Positions 8,821 through 19,674 of a stretch of 64,000 nucleotides of DNA are shown in pieces. Location: positions 5,146,001-5,210,000 of the forward strand of contig NZ_CP150300.1 in NCBI RefSeq assembly GCF_037991315.1, given 5' to 3'. Within the stretch, counting starts at the first letter, position 1, and each line of letters begins with the position of its first letter. A program made the translations under genes and the position numbers. The notes under the pieces are model-generated. The model was given only the letters and a program-made list of their open reading frames with translations, had not been told where the DNA came from and ran no database searches. The DNA comes from Paenibacillus sp. FSL H8-0079. Its GTDB lineage: Bacteria; Bacillota; Bacilli; Paenibacillales; Paenibacillaceae.

Positions 8821-9056
8821 CCCCGGTATGCAGACACGGTCATAAAGTTCATAAAGCTTGTTGCTTTCAGTGACAAAATGTCGTTCACCAGCTGGTGAAG
8901 CGGTGGGATGCCCTGTTTTTCATATTTATGACTGACGCAATTCCAGACATCTTTGCTGGTGACATATTCGTAACCGACAAGCCTTAATTCCTCCGCCTTG
9001 CTACGGCAGAGCATCTCTATTGACTGTTCCAACTCCACATCATTCATTTCTTCCAA
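8808..9056 (-). CDS. comN: Post-transcriptional regulator, ComN family
   Basis: An 82-aa soluble protein resembling ComN (YrzD) of B. subtilis, a small post-transcriptional regulator that acts on the comE operon mRNA. Recognisable parts are ELRLVGYEYVTSKDVWNCV and the helix IPPLHQLVNDILSLKATSFMN. Position supports the call: in B. subtilis yrzD also lies between secDF and spoVB. It starts with TTG (9054-9056), 7 nt after GGGAGG; a second start (ATG, residue 4) is possible. Its terminator overlaps the stop codon. The regulatory target in this organism is not visible here. Confidence 0.75.
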   Translation of the reverse strand: MEEMNDVELEQSIEMLCRSKAEELRLVGYEYVTSKDVWNCVSHKYEKQGIPPLHQLVNDILSLKATSFMNFMTVSAYRGSSF

Positions 9057-9176
9057 CGGGGAGCCTCCCTTCGTACATCCAAGCCTTTATGCGGCATCAA
9101 TATTACATCATTCGACTTCGCCTGATCATATTCCTTCTTGCTGGTTATGGTTCTTTTTGTTAATCGTGTCCAAGTT

Positions 9177-9207
9177 GTCATGAGAAGATGAAGGACTGGC
9201 ATAGGAT
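9177..9207 (+). promoter_or_regulatory. Candidate sigma-E promoter of spoVB
   Basis: GTCATGAG (9177-9184) and CATAGGAT (9200-9207) are 15 nt apart. The -10 box is identical to that in front of spoIVFA (41319-41326) and the safA-like gene (28668-28675). Predicted transcription would begin after 9210, which fits a spoVB start at 9275 and excludes 9188. Confidence 0.55.
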
Positions 9208-9274
9208 GAAGTACAACGGCTTTGTCCCGTTTATGATGATAACCTGTACTTTCAACCGGGAAAGAGGGGTAGTC

Positions 9275-10897
9275 TTGAAGAAACAGACATTTATCCAGGG
9301 GGCCATGATCCTGCTCGCGGCAGGCATAGTTAATCGAATACTTGGTTTCATCCCCCGCATAGCGCTGCCACGAGTCATCGGTGCAGAAGGTGTTGGCATC
9401 TACCAATTGAGCTATCCCTTTTTTATCGTACTGGTGACATTAATTACGGGTGGTATTCCGCTAGCAGTAGCCAAGCTCGTAGCCGAAGCTGACACCGGTG
9501 CCAATCGTTATTCCCCCCAGCGCATCCTGCAAATAAGCTTAAGCTTCACGCTGACGTTGGGTGTAGTATTCATGTTTTTGTGCATTATATTTGCACCATG
9601 GGTTACCAAGTACGTGCTCACAGATGAACGGGTGTACCATACGTTCGTTAGTATGAGCCCCATGATTGCCATTATCGCGGTATCTGCCGTCTACAGAGGG
9701 TACTTCCAAGGCAAGCAAAATATGATGCCTACTGCCATTTCATCCATTGTTGAAACCATCATTCGCATCGTCTGTGTCATCTGGTTTGCCTGGCTTCTCC
9801 TCCCCCACGGTATTGCACAGGCGGCTGCAGGTGCCATGCTGGGCGCACTCGTTGGAGAATTCGGCGGTATGCTTGTACTCTTGTGGAAGTATAACAGGCA
9901 GAAGAATGAGTTGCCGCTAGGTAATCATCAGAATATGTCCAATCTCTCAAGCAAGCCTATAACCACAGGAACCCCAGTTATGAAAGATACAGATACTACG
10001 CAGACCGGATTAATTCGGCGTTTGCTTGCGATTTCTGTTCCCGTTACGGCAGGTCGATTAGTTGGCTCTCTCTCCTATCTGGCTGAAACCATTGTCACTG
10101 CCCAGAGTCTTGCTCTGGCAGGCATATCCAAAGGACTTGCCACAGCACAGTATGGTGCACTACAAGGTATGATTATCCCTTTACTGCTGCTGCCAGGGGC
10201 ACTAACCTCATCGCTTGCGACATCACTTGTACCTTCACTGTCCGAAGCTTCTGCTCAGGGAGATCGCGCACTGATTCACAAAAGAATGCATCAAGCATTA
10301 CGTTTGGCACTCGTGACAGGTGCTCCGTTTTCTGTGTTTATGTATGTGCTTGCCGAACCGATGTGTCTTGTTCTGTATAATGATGCATCGATCGGAAGCA
10401 TGCTTAAGCTAATGGCTCCTTTTGCTTTGTTCATTTATATTCAAGCCCCTCTTCAAGCTGCATTGCAAGCCCTTGACCGTCCAGGCAAAGCACTGCTAAA
10501 TACATTTATCGGTGCTGTTATCAAAATCACGTTGATTTTAACGCTCGCTTCCCGGCCCGAGTATGGCATCTTCGGTGCAGTTATCGCGATCTGTGTGAAT
10601 TCTACTGTGGTTACCCTATTACATGCCCAAAGCGTACGTAAAATGCTACAGTTCCGCTTCAAGATCATGGATTGGGTCAAAACGGGAGCCGGAATGTTTA
10701 TTATGGGAGCAGCAACCCTGCTTGTATACGAAGAGACTGCCATGATTTTGCCTTTCTGGGTCCGAATGCTTCTCGCTCCTTTCGTTGGCCTCATCGTTTA
10801 TTTCATCGTTATGGGCTGGACCAAGATGATTGACTTCCATGATCTGTCCCGTGCTCCTTTTATAGGTTCATGGTTCAAACGTCGGTCAAGCAAATGA
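9275..10897 (+). CDS. spoVB: Stage V sporulation protein B, MVF/MATE-type flippase
   Basis: Multi-pass membrane protein of the MurJ/Wzx polysaccharide transporter superfamily needed for spore cortex synthesis in the mother cell, where it is thought to flip a lipid-linked precursor. The 540-aa product shows about 14 hydrophobic segments, with LGFIPRIALPRVIGAEGVGIYQ at the N-terminus, YRGYFQGKQNMMPTA near residue 135, and an internal GRLVGSLSYLAETI repeat start. The TTG start at 9275 lies 5-8 nt after AAAGAGGGG and begins MKKQTFIQGA; a longer frame reaches back to 9188 but crosses the candidate promoter. It is one of the few plus-strand genes. Confidence 0.9.
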   Translation: MKKQTFIQGAMILLAAGIVNRILGFIPRIALPRVIGAEGVGIYQLSYPFFIVLVTLITGGIPLAVAKLVAEADTGANRYSPQRILQISLSFTLTLGVVFMFLCIIFAPWVTKYVLTDERVYHTFVSMSPMIAIIAVSAVYRGYFQGKQNMMPTAISSIVETIIRIVCVIWFAWLLLPHGIAQAAAGAMLGALVGEFGGMLVLLWKYNRQKNELPLGNHQNMSNLSSKPITTGTPVMKDTDTTQTGLIRRLLAISVPVTAGRLVGSLSYLAETIVTAQSLALAGISKGLATAQYGALQGMIIPLLLLPGALTSSLATSLVPSLSEASAQGDRALIHKRMHQALRLALVTGAPFSVFMYVLAEPMCLVLYNDASIGSMLKLMAPFALFIYIQAPLQAALQALDRPGKALLNTFIGAVIKITLILTLASRPEYGIFGAVIAICVNSTVVTLLHAQSVRKMLQFRFKIMDWVKTGAGMFIMGAATLLVYEETAMILPFWVRMLLAPFVGLIVYFIVMGWTKMIDFHDLSRAPFIGSWFKRRSSK

Positions 10898-10900
10898 TGT

Positions 10901-11665
10901 TCACTTTTTATCATCTTTTGGACTTACATACACCTTGCCATTGTGATCGATAGAACATATAAACACATCTTTGAAATCCATAATTCCGTTGTGCTGAATT
11001 TGATTTTTTAGCCAAAATCTCGTTTTCTGAATGAGTTCCAGATTCTGATCTTGGACCTTGCCGTCCATAATTAAGGGCAGTGGCAGACCTTCATATTTGA
11101 TATTGGGGAATCCATCAATCTGATTTTTTCCTGCTTTGGATTTACTGGAAGAAGACCCTTCTGAGTCAGAGTCAGAAGAACTGCTACTGCTGCCATTAGA
11201 ATCATTCTGATCTTTAGGAAACACGGTCAGCTTACCTGTAGTCTCCAAAATGGCGAAATCAACTTCTCCAATACTATCTACATTCTGTTCACGAAGCTGT
11301 AACAACAGATCATCCAGGTTATATCGCTGTTTGCGCATCTCATCCCGATGAAGAACGCCTTTGGATATCAATACGGTAGGTTTGCCATCAATCATTAAGC
11401 GCAGTCTCCGACTTTTCAAACCGACAAAGGCCATTCCGATTTGCACGATGATGACCGTCAGCATGGGTGCAATCCCATGAGACAAAGGTTTATCTATATC
11501 TTCAATGACAAAGGCAGCCATCTCCGCGAGCATAATCGACACGACCAGATCAAACATGGATAGCTTACCGATCTCACGTTTACCCATAACCCGAATAGCA
11601 CAGTACACAAGAAAGTACATGAGAATGGTTCGAAAGATATGTGCTCCGACATCTGGGAAGTTCAC
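10901..11665 (-). CDS. DUF421 membrane protein (YetF/YrbG type) with Ser/Asp-rich insert
   Basis: A 254-aa protein with three N-terminal TM helices (residues ~8-95) that include the family motif AIRVMGKREIGKLSMFDLVV, followed by the DUF421 soluble domain with RRLRLMIDGKPTVLISKG and RYNLDDLLLQLREQN. It resembles B. subtilis YrbG, which lies next to spoVB. The domain is split by a low-complexity Ser/Asp/Glu/Lys stretch at about residues 155-180. It starts with GTG (11663-11665), 9 nt after AAGGAGG. It converges with spoVB, leaving 3 nt between stop codons, and no clear terminator is present there. Its biochemical role is unknown. Confidence 0.85.
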   Translation of the reverse strand: MNFPDVGAHIFRTILMYFLVYCAIRVMGKREIGKLSMFDLVVSIMLAEMAAFVIEDIDKPLSHGIAPMLTVIIVQIGMAFVGLKSRRLRLMIDGKPTVLISKGVLHRDEMRKQRYNLDDLLLQLREQNVDSIGEVDFAILETTGKLTVFPKDQNDSNGSSSSSSDSDSEGSSSSKSKAGKNQIDGFPNIKYEGLPLPLIMDGKVQDQNLELIQKTRFWLKNQIQHNGIMDFKDVFICSIDHNGKVYVSPKDDKK

Positions 11666-11798
11666 AATAGGGGTCCTCCTTCGAAACTGAGTTTTTGACA
11701 GTTAGCTGTAGTGCAATCCCTATTTTGACCTGAACCTTACATGCTCATGCAGAAATAATCCGTTCATTTAATGGAAATCAGTTCATAAGTCCGAAGGC

Positions 11799-11826
11799 TT
11801 GACCATACACTGTATTAACTTATAAC
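11799..11826 (+). promoter_or_regulatory. Candidate promoter of the YrzE-like gene
   Basis: TTGACC (11799-11804) and TATAAC (11821-11826) are 16 nt apart, 20 nt upstream of the start codon. Confidence 0.5.
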
Positions 11827-11846
11827 TTGTACAAGGGGGTTGCTTC

Positions 11847-12239
11847 ATGCAATTGATCCGCCGCTTGGTTTCGTTTCGAGTGTCCAATCCGATTCTGTCA
11901 GGCCTCTGTCAGGCTTTTGTATGGATGTTTATCGGAGCATTAATTCTCTCCTTGTTTCTCTGGATGAGCGGAATGCGGGAACAGGACCTCTCGTTGTATA
12001 CCTATGTTGTTCATGGCTTGTCGTTATTGGTTGGTGGTTTCGTGGCAGGCAAACGCTCTGGTGAAAAAGGATGGTACTACGGAGGGATTACCGGAATCGT
12101 ATATGGACTCCTTGTACTGTTGATCGGATTTCTCGCGTTGGATGCTTCGTTTAATTGGAAAGATAGTTTGCAACTACTCAGTGCTTTCTTCATCTCAGCT
12201 CTCGGTGGCATGTTTGGCGTTAACACACATCGTTCCTGA
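11847..12239 (+). CDS. TIGR04086/YrzE family membrane protein
   Basis: A 130-aa hydrophobic protein with four predicted TM helices and a conserved GxVAGKRSGEKGWYYGGITGIVYG-like loop between helices two and three. It resembles YrzE, a small membrane protein of unknown function found beside yajC in Bacillales. Start ATG 11847-11849 follows AAGGGGG by 8 nt. It is a lone plus-strand gene between the DUF421 gene and yajC. No function can be given. Confidence 0.8.
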   Translation: MQLIRRLVSFRVSNPILSGLCQAFVWMFIGALILSLFLWMSGMREQDLSLYTYVVHGLSLLVGGFVAGKRSGEKGWYYGGITGIVYGLLVLLIGFLALDASFNWKDSLQLLSAFFISALGGMFGVNTHRS

Positions 12240-12270
12240 TTGACTGGTGAGTACATCGACCTTCCCTCAT

Positions 12271-12309
12271 AAAAAAAAGAGAACCGATCTCCAGGGAGAC
12301 CGGTTCTCT
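12271..12309 (-). terminator. Terminator of the ruvC-yajC operon
   Basis: A 14-bp stem with one mismatch (12279-12309) is followed by eight T residues on the minus strand. It lies 50 nt after the yajC stop codon. Confidence 0.92.
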
Positions 12310-12358
12310 ACTAAGGAATACGCCACAAACGCACCCTCGTTATTCTATGTTACAGTAA

Positions 12359-12670
12359 CTATTCAACAGCCGTATCACGAGCTACAGCCGTGCTGATTGC
12401 ATTACGGTCAAATGTAAGCTTAGTTACATCGTTTACACGCAATACAACCACATCGTCCGTAATCTCAGCGATCGTACCGTGAAGGCCACCAATCGTTACA
12501 ATTTTATCGCCTTTTTTCAATTGGCTCAGCATGGAATTCCGTTGCTTTTGCTTTTTGTTCTGTGGACGAATCATTAAGAAGTAGAAAATCGCAACCATGA
12601 GTACTAAAGGTACAATCAAAGATACGATCCCACCGCCTTGCGCTCCTGCTAGAGGCATTCCTTGAAACAT
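12359..12670 (-). CDS. yajC: Preprotein translocase subunit YajC
   Basis: Small single-pass membrane protein that associates with SecDF-YidC. The 103-aa product has one TM helix (residues ~14-34, IVSLIVPLVLMVAIFYFLM) followed by the family motif IRPQNKKQKQRNSMLSQLKKGDKIVT and GGLHGTI. Start ATG follows AAGGGGGAG. It is the last gene of the ruvC operon, 68 nt after tgt, the usual tgt-yajC pairing. Confidence 0.95.
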   Translation of the reverse strand: MFQGMPLAGAQGGGIVSLIVPLVLMVAIFYFLMIRPQNKKQKQRNSMLSQLKKGDKIVTIGGLHGTIAEITDDVVVLRVNDVTKLTFDRNAISTAVARDTAVE

Positions 12671-12738
12671 TCAAAACTCCCCCTTATCGACTATACATAC
12701 AGATATTGCTTGTTACGCCGGTTTCCTTTAAATCTCAA

Positions 12739-13884
<1,146 letters not shown>

Positions 13885-13960
13885 TCATCCTCTAAAAGTT
13901 AATCGTTATACTAATGAAGCAATTTCATAATACCTTTATTAGTGAGTTATGAAATTGCTT

Positions 13961-14989
13961 CTAATATATCAACATGGCATCGCCGAAGCTGAAGAAGCGG
14001 TATTGCTCTTGAATGGCTTCCTCATATGCCTGCATAATATGTTCCCTGCCTGCAAGTGCACTAACCAACATCACCAACGTGGATTTCGGAAGATGAAAAT
14101 TCGTAAGCATCCCATCGATCACTTTAAAGGAGTAGCCTGGATAGATGAAAATGCTGGTCCATCCGCTGCTCGCTTGCAGTAATCCATCCTCGAATTTGCT
14201 CCCTACCGTTTCCAAAGTACGGCAGCTCGTTGTCCCAACCGCAAAAACGCGGTGTCCATTCTCTTTTGTCTGGTTAATCAGGTCTGCTGTTTCTTGTGAC
14301 AAGGAGTAATACTCCTCATGCATGACATGATCTTCTACAACATCTACAGACATCGGTCTGAATGTTCCCAGTCCTACATGAAGCGTGATGAAGGCGACAT
14401 TAACGCCTTTGGCACGAATCTGATCCAACAATTCATCCGTAAAATGTAGTCCCGCCGTAGGTGCAGCCGCCGATCCTTCATGCTTGGCATACACGGTCTG
14501 ATACCGTTCGCGGTCATCCAATGTCTCTTTGATATAAGGTGGCAACGGCATCTCGCCCAAACGGTCCAGAATCTCCTGGAAGATTCCATTATACGTGAAC
14601 GTGAGTGTACGTGCCCCCATCTCGCCTTCTTCTTCAATGATCGCTTTCAGTTCATCACCGAATACGATGACCGAACCGGCTTTCAGTTTTTTACCCGGCT
14701 TAACCAGTGCTTCCCACTTGTCGCCTTCCACATTTTTAAGCAATAACACTTCCGCTTTTGCTCCGGTATCTTCTTTTGTACCGAACAGACGGGCTGGAAG
14801 AACACGGGTATCATTCAGAATCAATGTATCGCCAGACTCCAGAAAGTCGATGATATCAGGAAATGTTTGATGATTAATCTCACCACTATCTTTGTTCAAG
14901 GTAAGCAATCGGGATGCCGTGCGATCAAGCAGCGGCGTCTGTGCAATCAATTGCTCTGGTAATTCAAAATCATATAAGTTCACATTCAT
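13961..14989 (-). CDS. queA: S-adenosylmethionine:tRNA ribosyltransferase-isomerase
   Basis: Transfers and isomerises the ribose of S-adenosylmethionine onto preQ1 in tRNA, giving epoxyqueuosine. The 342-aa protein begins [19 protein letters not shown] and contains [32 protein letters not shown] and the late motif [16 protein letters not shown] longer frame reaches 15019 but the family's usual N-terminus and the end of the upstream gene (14997) favour 14987-14989. The ribosome-binding site AAGGA is about 11 nt away. It forms a queuosine pair with tgt. Confidence 0.96.
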   Translation of the reverse strand: MNVNLYDFELPEQLIAQTPLLDRTASRLLTLNKDSGEINHQTFPDIIDFLESGDTLILNDTRVLPARLFGTKEDTGAKAEVLLLKNVEGDKWEALVKPGKKLKAGSVIVFGDELKAIIEEEGEMGARTLTFTYNGIFQEILDRLGEMPLPPYIKETLDDRERYQTVYAKHEGSAAAPTAGLHFTDELLDQIRAKGVNVAFITLHVGLGTFRPMSVDVVEDHVMHEEYYSLSQETADLINQTKENGHRVFAVGTTSCRTLETVGSKFEDGLLQASSGWTSIFIYPGYSFKVIDGMLTNFHLPKSTLVMLVSALAGREHIMQAYEEAIQEQYRFFSFGDAMLIY

Positions 14990-14996
14990 TTTAGTT

Positions 14997-17081
14997 TCAT
15001 TCCTTAACAATAGTCGCATTTTGATAATAGTGTTTCAATATTGCCTGGTAATCATACCCTTCATCTGCCATACCTTTGGCTCCCCATTGGGACAAGCCCA
15101 ATCCGTGGCCATTACCATGACCGATGAACATGTAGGTCTGACCCTGCGTTACAGCTCTCGCTTGACCATCACCACTCATAACCACAAGTGCATTACCGGA
15201 TGACGTTCCTGTACCAGAGGAAGACAATACAGAGGCCCCATTTGAGCCGGTTTTACTGGCTGTTTTGCCGTCAGCGCCTAATACAGTATAACTTCCGGTC
15301 CCTGCAATATCAAATAAAGTGCTCGGTAATCCACCCAACGCAGAGCGGTAGGTATCTGCATATTTCACCGTCATAGCCTGTCCGTTGGCAGTGACTTCAA
15401 GTGCTCTTCCGGAAGGTCCACGCTTGGTTACTTCCAAGGTTGAGATTGAAGCAGGAACAGATGCTGTTGTTTTACCCTGAAGAGATTTAACCAACTGAGC
15501 TGACGTGAAAGGTCCTCTCACCCAGGCATAGTCGTTGGATTGAGCCACTTTTGCCAGTACAACAGCTTCGTTACCTGGATTCATTTTGGCTACAGGTTCA
15601 ACGGTGGATTGAATTAACGGAATGGCACGCACATTGGTATTCTGAGCCGTTACCGTCACTTTGGCCAGTCCCGCATTGGTCTTTGTCGTTAATTCTTTGA
15701 TGTTATCCTCACGAATGTACCCGCTAACGCCTGAACTGAGCATCACATGGTACCACGTATGTAATCCTGCCTGGGCCGATGTATCCCCTGAGCTAACCAC
15801 ATTGGTGAACACACCTGCTCCGCCGTTCCATACCTCGGAAGGATGAGCCGTCTGTCCGCCCGCGTTGGAGGAGAACACAGCTTCGATGATTTTACCACCG
15901 CTCTTGACCACTTCTCCAGCCGTTGCATCTACTGCGCTGGTTACTTTATCATTCTCCGAACCAATCCCGTTATAGGCTTGGCTGAGCGTCGTATCCACGA
16001 CATTCGCTATTTTGAAACGTTCACCCTGTTGAAGCGCGTAGGATCGAGCAGCTACGGCTTGGACTTTCAGAGCCTCAGCAGGCCAGGAGGAATACACCTC
16101 TGCCCCTACGACAGAGTACAGGTATTGCTCCAGTGGAACGACGTTGACCAACGCCAGATCACCGCTCACGATGCTGATTTCCATATCTCCACGATACGTT
16201 CGCTCGGAACGCTCCACCACTTTGATACCATTGCTATTTCCTTGTACCAATGCTTTGGAATCAGTACCTGCAATGGTGTAATGCGGAGCTGTTTTCAGTG
16301 CATCCGTACTTAATCCTGCATCCTGACGGATGATGAGCCCTGCGCTATTGTTGACAGGTGAAAGACTTACCCCCGGAGCTTTGGCTTCCACACTTTTCTT
16401 CAATGTGGATAATTCCGCATCCGTTGAAGCTTCACCCACCCATACTGCATATGCTTGACTTCCCCCACTTAGTTGAAGGACTGGATAGGCACTAACTCCT
16501 GTTGATAAAAGGTTGGCTTGAGCTGCCTCTGCTTCCTGAATCGAACCATAGGTTCCAGCAGACAGGCGTTTACTTCCCGTTACAGCTGGCTTTTGACCAG
16601 CCAATTGAGCTGCTGCTACCTTTTGTATCCGTGTAACAGCTTGTCCAGCAAGTGCCTCCGTTGCATAGTTACCAGTGTAGAGCTGGTAGATCGCATTTCC
16701 ATTCAAAGAGGTTGTGAACAGCAACGGCTTATCCGCGGTTGCCTGCAACAATTTTGCTGCTGCAGATGCTGCCTTAAAGTCCGCTGTTTCCAACACCTTC
16801 ACTCGGAATCCATCTGCACTGAAACGGACTTGTCCTGCCGGAAGGCTTACATTTGCGCCACTCTCCGATTGAATGCTCCATTGTCCCGTCGATTCAAGCG
16901 TAATGAGTGGTGTAGTTGATTTATACGTACTACCCAGATTCGCAAACATGGCTACCCGGATCGTCTGTCCATCATTTCCTGCTGCATACGCAGGCACTTG
17001 CAGACAACCCACTGTCAAAAGAGCTGCCGCCAGTACCTTCAATCGACGACTCCACTTCTTCGTTCGTATTGCTTTTCCCAC
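14997..17081 (-). CDS. SpoIID/LytB domain protein with SPOR-like repeats
   Basis: Secreted or membrane-tethered protein related to SpoIID, the lytic transglycosylase that thins peptidoglycan during engulfment. The N-terminus is a signal peptide ([18 protein letters not shown]). Two SPOR-like repeats follow (about residues 95-235). The SpoIID domain has [18 protein letters not shown] near residue 340, containing the catalytic Glu position, [16 protein letters not shown] near 410, and [18 protein letters not shown] near 665. An SH3-like insertion with NTNVRAIP lies at about 470-545. I chose GTG at 17079-17081, 7 nt after GGAGAGGAG; ATG at 17099 is less well placed. At about 694 aa it is twice the size of SpoIID. 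It sits between ruvB and queA. Confidence 0.85.
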   Translation of the reverse strand: MGKAIRTKKWSRRLKVLAAALLTVGCLQVPAYAAGNDGQTIRVAMFANLGSTYKSTTPLITLESTGQWSIQSESGANVSLPAGQVRFSADGFRVKVLETADFKAASAAAKLLQATADKPLLFTTSLNGNAIYQLYTGNYATEALAGQAVTRIQKVAAAQLAGQKPAVTGSKRLSAGTYGSIQEAEAAQANLLSTGVSAYPVLQLSGGSQAYAVWVGEASTDAELSTLKKSVEAKAPGVSLSPVNNSAGLIIRQDAGLSTDALKTAPHYTIAGTDSKALVQGNSNGIKVVERSERTYRGDMEISIVSGDLALVNVVPLEQYLYSVVGAEVYSSWPAEALKVQAVAARSYALQQGERFKIANVVDTTLSQAYNGIGSENDKVTSAVDATAGEVVKSGGKIIEAVFSSNAGGQTAHPSEVWNGGAGVFTNVVSSGDTSAQAGLHTWYHVMLSSGVSGYIREDNIKELTTKTNAGLAKVTVTAQNTNVRAIPLIQSTVEPVAKMNPGNEAVVLAKVAQSNDYAWVRGPFTSAQLVKSLQGKTTASVPASISTLEVTKRGPSGRALEVTANGQAMTVKYADTYRSALGGLPSTLFDIAGTGSYTVLGADGKTASKTGSNGASVLSSSGTGTSSGNALVVMSGDGQARAVTQGQTYMFIGHGNGHGLGLSQWGAKGMADEGYDYQAILKHYYQNATIVKE

Positions 17082-17186
17082 AATCAGACTCCTCTCCATG
17101 CATTTCTTTCATTTTATATCGGATTAACACGTAATTATTTCAATGTTTATGGTGAACGTTCAAATGAGCATGTTCAACAGGTTCGA

Positions 17187-18197
17187 TTATTTCCCATCTC
17201 TTGGTGGAACAGGAAGACCCAAGTGATGATAGGCGAGATCTGTTACGATCCTGCCCCTTGGTGTACGCTGAATCATACCAATCTGAAGCAGATACGGTTC
17301 ATAGACATCCTCGATCGTCTGACTTTCTTCACCGATTGTAGCAGCAATTGTATCCAATCCTACGGGCCCCCCCCGGAAGCTGTTGATCATAGATTTGAGC
17401 ATCTTATGATCAATGTCATCCAAGCCACGTGGATCGATCTGGAGACGTTGCAGCGCTTCTTCTGCCAGTGTCTGCGTTATAATTCCATCACCACGTACCT
17501 GTGCAAAGTCACGTACTCGTTTTAACAAACGGTTCGCTATCCTCGGTGTCCCACGTGAGCGCAATGCAATCTCTTCCGCAGCATCTCCCACAATCTCCAC
17601 ACCCAAAATTTCTGTAGAGCGTGAGACGATGTAAGCCAGCTCATCAACCGTATAGAATTCCAAGCGACTGATAACACCAAATCGGTCTCGAAGTGGCGCA
17701 GACAGCAAGCCAGCGCGCGTTGTAGCCCCAATCAGAGTGAATGGCGGCAGATCCAACCGAACGGAACGTGCACTTGGACCTTTACCAATCATAATGTCCA
17801 ATGCGGAATCTTCCATAGCGGGGTACATGACTTCTTCAACCGTACGATGCAAACGATGAATCTCATCAATAAACAGGACATCGCCTTCCTGCAGATTGGT
17901 TAACAATGCTGCCAGATCACCCGGGCGTTCAATGGCCGGGCCTGACGTAGTTCGTAAATTAACGCCCAATTCGTTGGCAATGATATTGGCAAGTGTTGTT
18001 TTACCAAGTCCAGGTGGTCCATATAACAAAACGTGATCCAATGCCTCATTACGAAATTTGGCAGCTTCAATATATATCTTTAAATTTTCCTTCACCTGAT
18101 TCTGCCCGATATATTCGTTCAGATACCGGGGACGAAGGCTCAACTCAACATTCTGGTCCTCCATCATCAGGTTCGCGGAAATAATCCGATCATCCAT
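17187..18197 (-). CDS. ruvB: Holliday junction branch-migration helicase RuvB
   Basis: AAA+ hexameric motor that, with RuvA, moves Holliday junctions. The 336-aa product has [12 protein letters not shown], Walker [15 protein letters not shown] (near residue 58), Walker [11 protein letters not shown], and the sensor and arginine-finger motifs in [18 protein letters not shown]. The C-terminal winged helix ends with TPRGR. I prefer the ATG at 18195-18197 (MDDRIISAN) with 6 nt to AGGTAGGG; ATG two codons upstream is too close to it. Downstream of ruvA by 55 nt. Confidence 0.97.
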   Translation of the reverse strand: MDDRIISANLMMEDQNVELSLRPRYLNEYIGQNQVKENLKIYIEAAKFRNEALDHVLLYGPPGLGKTTLANIIANELGVNLRTTSGPAIERPGDLAALLTNLQEGDVLFIDEIHRLHRTVEEVMYPAMEDSALDIMIGKGPSARSVRLDLPPFTLIGATTRAGLLSAPLRDRFGVISRLEFYTVDELAYIVSRSTEILGVEIVGDAAEEIALRSRGTPRIANRLLKRVRDFAQVRGDGIITQTLAEEALQRLQIDPRGLDDIDHKMLKSMINSFRGGPVGLDTIAATIGEESQTIEDVYEPYLLQIGMIQRTPRGRIVTDLAYHHLGLPVPPRDGK

Positions 18198-18252
18198 GTT
18201 CATCCCTACCTTTTTTTGCAGGCTACAGCTAAATTATAATATGCAAATTGTA

Positions 18253-18867
18253 TTATCCCGTAAACAGCATTTGCAGCGCCTTTTTCATCAACACATCAAC
18301 GGAATCCGCTGTAGTAACATCCTTTTTCATTTTGAGCCATACTTTATCAAGCTCACTGTCAGTATACCCAAGTGCCTTGAGACCTTCACGTGCCTCATCC
18401 CAGGCTGAACCACTTCCTGACTCTTCCGATGGAGGAGCGAACAAACCTGTTGCATAAGCTGCCGTGCCAAAACTATCCAGCTTATCCTTGAGATCCAGGA
18501 TCATGCGTTGTGCAGTCTTCTTGCCAATGCCTGGCAATTTGGTCAAGAACGTAAGATTCTCCTGGTAAATCGCCGTAACCACATGTTCTGGTGTACCACC
18601 AGCGAGTATGCCCAGCGCTACTTTTGGACCGATACCAGATACTTCAATCAGTTTACGGAACAAACGCTGTTCATCTCGTGTAACAAATCCAAACAGCAAC
18701 ATCGCATCCTCACGCACATGATGGTGAGTGTACACCGTAATTTCGCCTTCTTGCTTCGCAAACGCAAATGGGTTCGGACAGAATACGCGATACCCCACAC
18801 CATGAACATCCAGCACAATATAATCATTCTCTACATGAATGAACTGTCCTCTTAGAAAATCAATCAT
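18253..18867 (-). CDS. ruvA: Holliday junction DNA-binding protein RuvA
   Basis: Tetrameric protein that holds the four-way junction for RuvB. The 204-aa product shows the OB-fold N-terminus MIDFLRGQFIHVE, the helix-hairpin-helix segments SGIGPKVALGILA and LPGIGKKTAQRMILDL (near 70-125), and the C-terminal RuvB-contact domain with EALGYTDSELDKVW-like KALGYTDSELDKVW. Its start overlaps the ruvC stop by 4 nt (ATGA), indicating coupling. Confidence 0.97.
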   Translation of the reverse strand: MIDFLRGQFIHVENDYIVLDVHGVGYRVFCPNPFAFAKQEGEITVYTHHHVREDAMLLFGFVTRDEQRLFRKLIEVSGIGPKVALGILAGGTPEHVVTAIYQENLTFLTKLPGIGKKTAQRMILDLKDKLDSFGTAAYATGLFAPPSEESGSGSAWDEAREGLKALGYTDSELDKVWLKMKKDVTTADSVDVLMKKALQMLFTG

Positions 18868-19367
18868 TTTCGCAATACCTCATTCAACTTGGAATTTAAT
18901 GTATAAGAGTGTGCGTGGCACACAGCTACAGCCAATGCATCCGCTACGTCATCCGGTTTAGGAACGACCTGAAGACGCAAGAACATTTTGACCATCTCCT
19001 GTACTTGCTTCTTCTCTGCTTTACCGTACCCAACAACGGCCTGCTTGATCTGCATTGGCGTATACTCTGCAATAGGTAAACCCTTCTGCGCGGCAGCGAG
19101 TACCATAACTCCTCTGGCCTGACTGACAGACATCGCTGTTGTAACGTTCCGATTGAAAAAAAGTTTCTCCAGCGCTACTGCGTCCGGTTTGTATTTATCA
19201 ATCAATTGCACCATACCTTCATATACGTGAAGCAGCCGTTCCTCTTCAGGGGTATGAGCTTCCGTCTGAATACATCCATATTGTACGGGTACCACCTTAC
19301 TGCCGATTTTATCCACAAAACCAAAACCAACAATCGCAATCCCCGGGTCAATTCCCAAAAAACGCAA
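18864..19367 (-). CDS. ruvC: Crossover junction endodeoxyribonuclease RuvC
   Basis: Resolvase that nicks Holliday junctions symmetrically. The 167-aa protein has the RNase-H-like acidic residues in LGIDPG (N-terminus), LEKLFFNRN (near residue 66) and KPDDVADALAVAVCH (near 140). The start is taken as TTG 19365-19367 so that the protein begins MRFLGIDPG as in the family; GGGAGAG lies 6-8 nt before it. ATG two codons upstream is the alternative. A frame open to 19409 can be dropped because a TATAAT box at 19413-19418 lies immediately upstream. B. subtilis lacks ruvC at this site, so its presence is lineage-informative. Confidence 0.94.
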   Translation of the reverse strand: MRFLGIDPGIAIVGFGFVDKIGSKVVPVQYGCIQTEAHTPEEERLLHVYEGMVQLIDKYKPDAVALEKLFFNRNVTTAMSVSQARGVMVLAAAQKGLPIAEYTPMQIKQAVVGYGKAEKKQVQEMVKMFLRLQVVPKPDDVADALAVAVCHAHSYTLNSKLNEVLRK

Positions 19368-19412
19368 AACCATCTCTCCCTCACAAAAGCGAACATATGT
19401 ATCGTTCATTTC

Positions 19413-19441
19413 ATTATAACAAAAGATAGACCCTGCGGCAG
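19413..19441 (-). promoter_or_regulatory. Extended -10 promoter of the ruvC operon
   Basis: TATAAT (19413-19418) is preceded by TGT, giving an extended -10. The -35 position reads CTGCCG and is poor. Start would fall near 19406, just upstream of the ribosome-binding site of ruvC. Confidence 0.5.
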
Positions 19442-19528
19442 GAAAAACTTTGTCTAACCGATTACTCGTCTTTATTCGTGTATTTTTTACATATTTATAC
19501 GTATTTTCATGTATTTCAATTCAAACAA

Positions 19529-19555
19529 CAAAAAGGACATCTCTTCGATGTCCTT
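19529..19555 (-). terminator. Terminator downstream of bofC
   Basis: A perfect 9-bp stem (19533-19541 with 19547-19555) is followed on the minus strand by TTTTTGTTG. The rest of the 307-nt gap between bofC and ruvC holds only this hairpin and the ruvC promoter. Confidence 0.75.
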
Positions 19556-19674
19556 CATCACATTCCACATATTTGGGGGTCTATCCCTAGTTTCGTAAAC
19601 CCCCAATGCTATTGCTATACCCACCATCTTATCAGTACTTCAGCATCTTAATGCTTTAGGTGAGGACTATTGGA

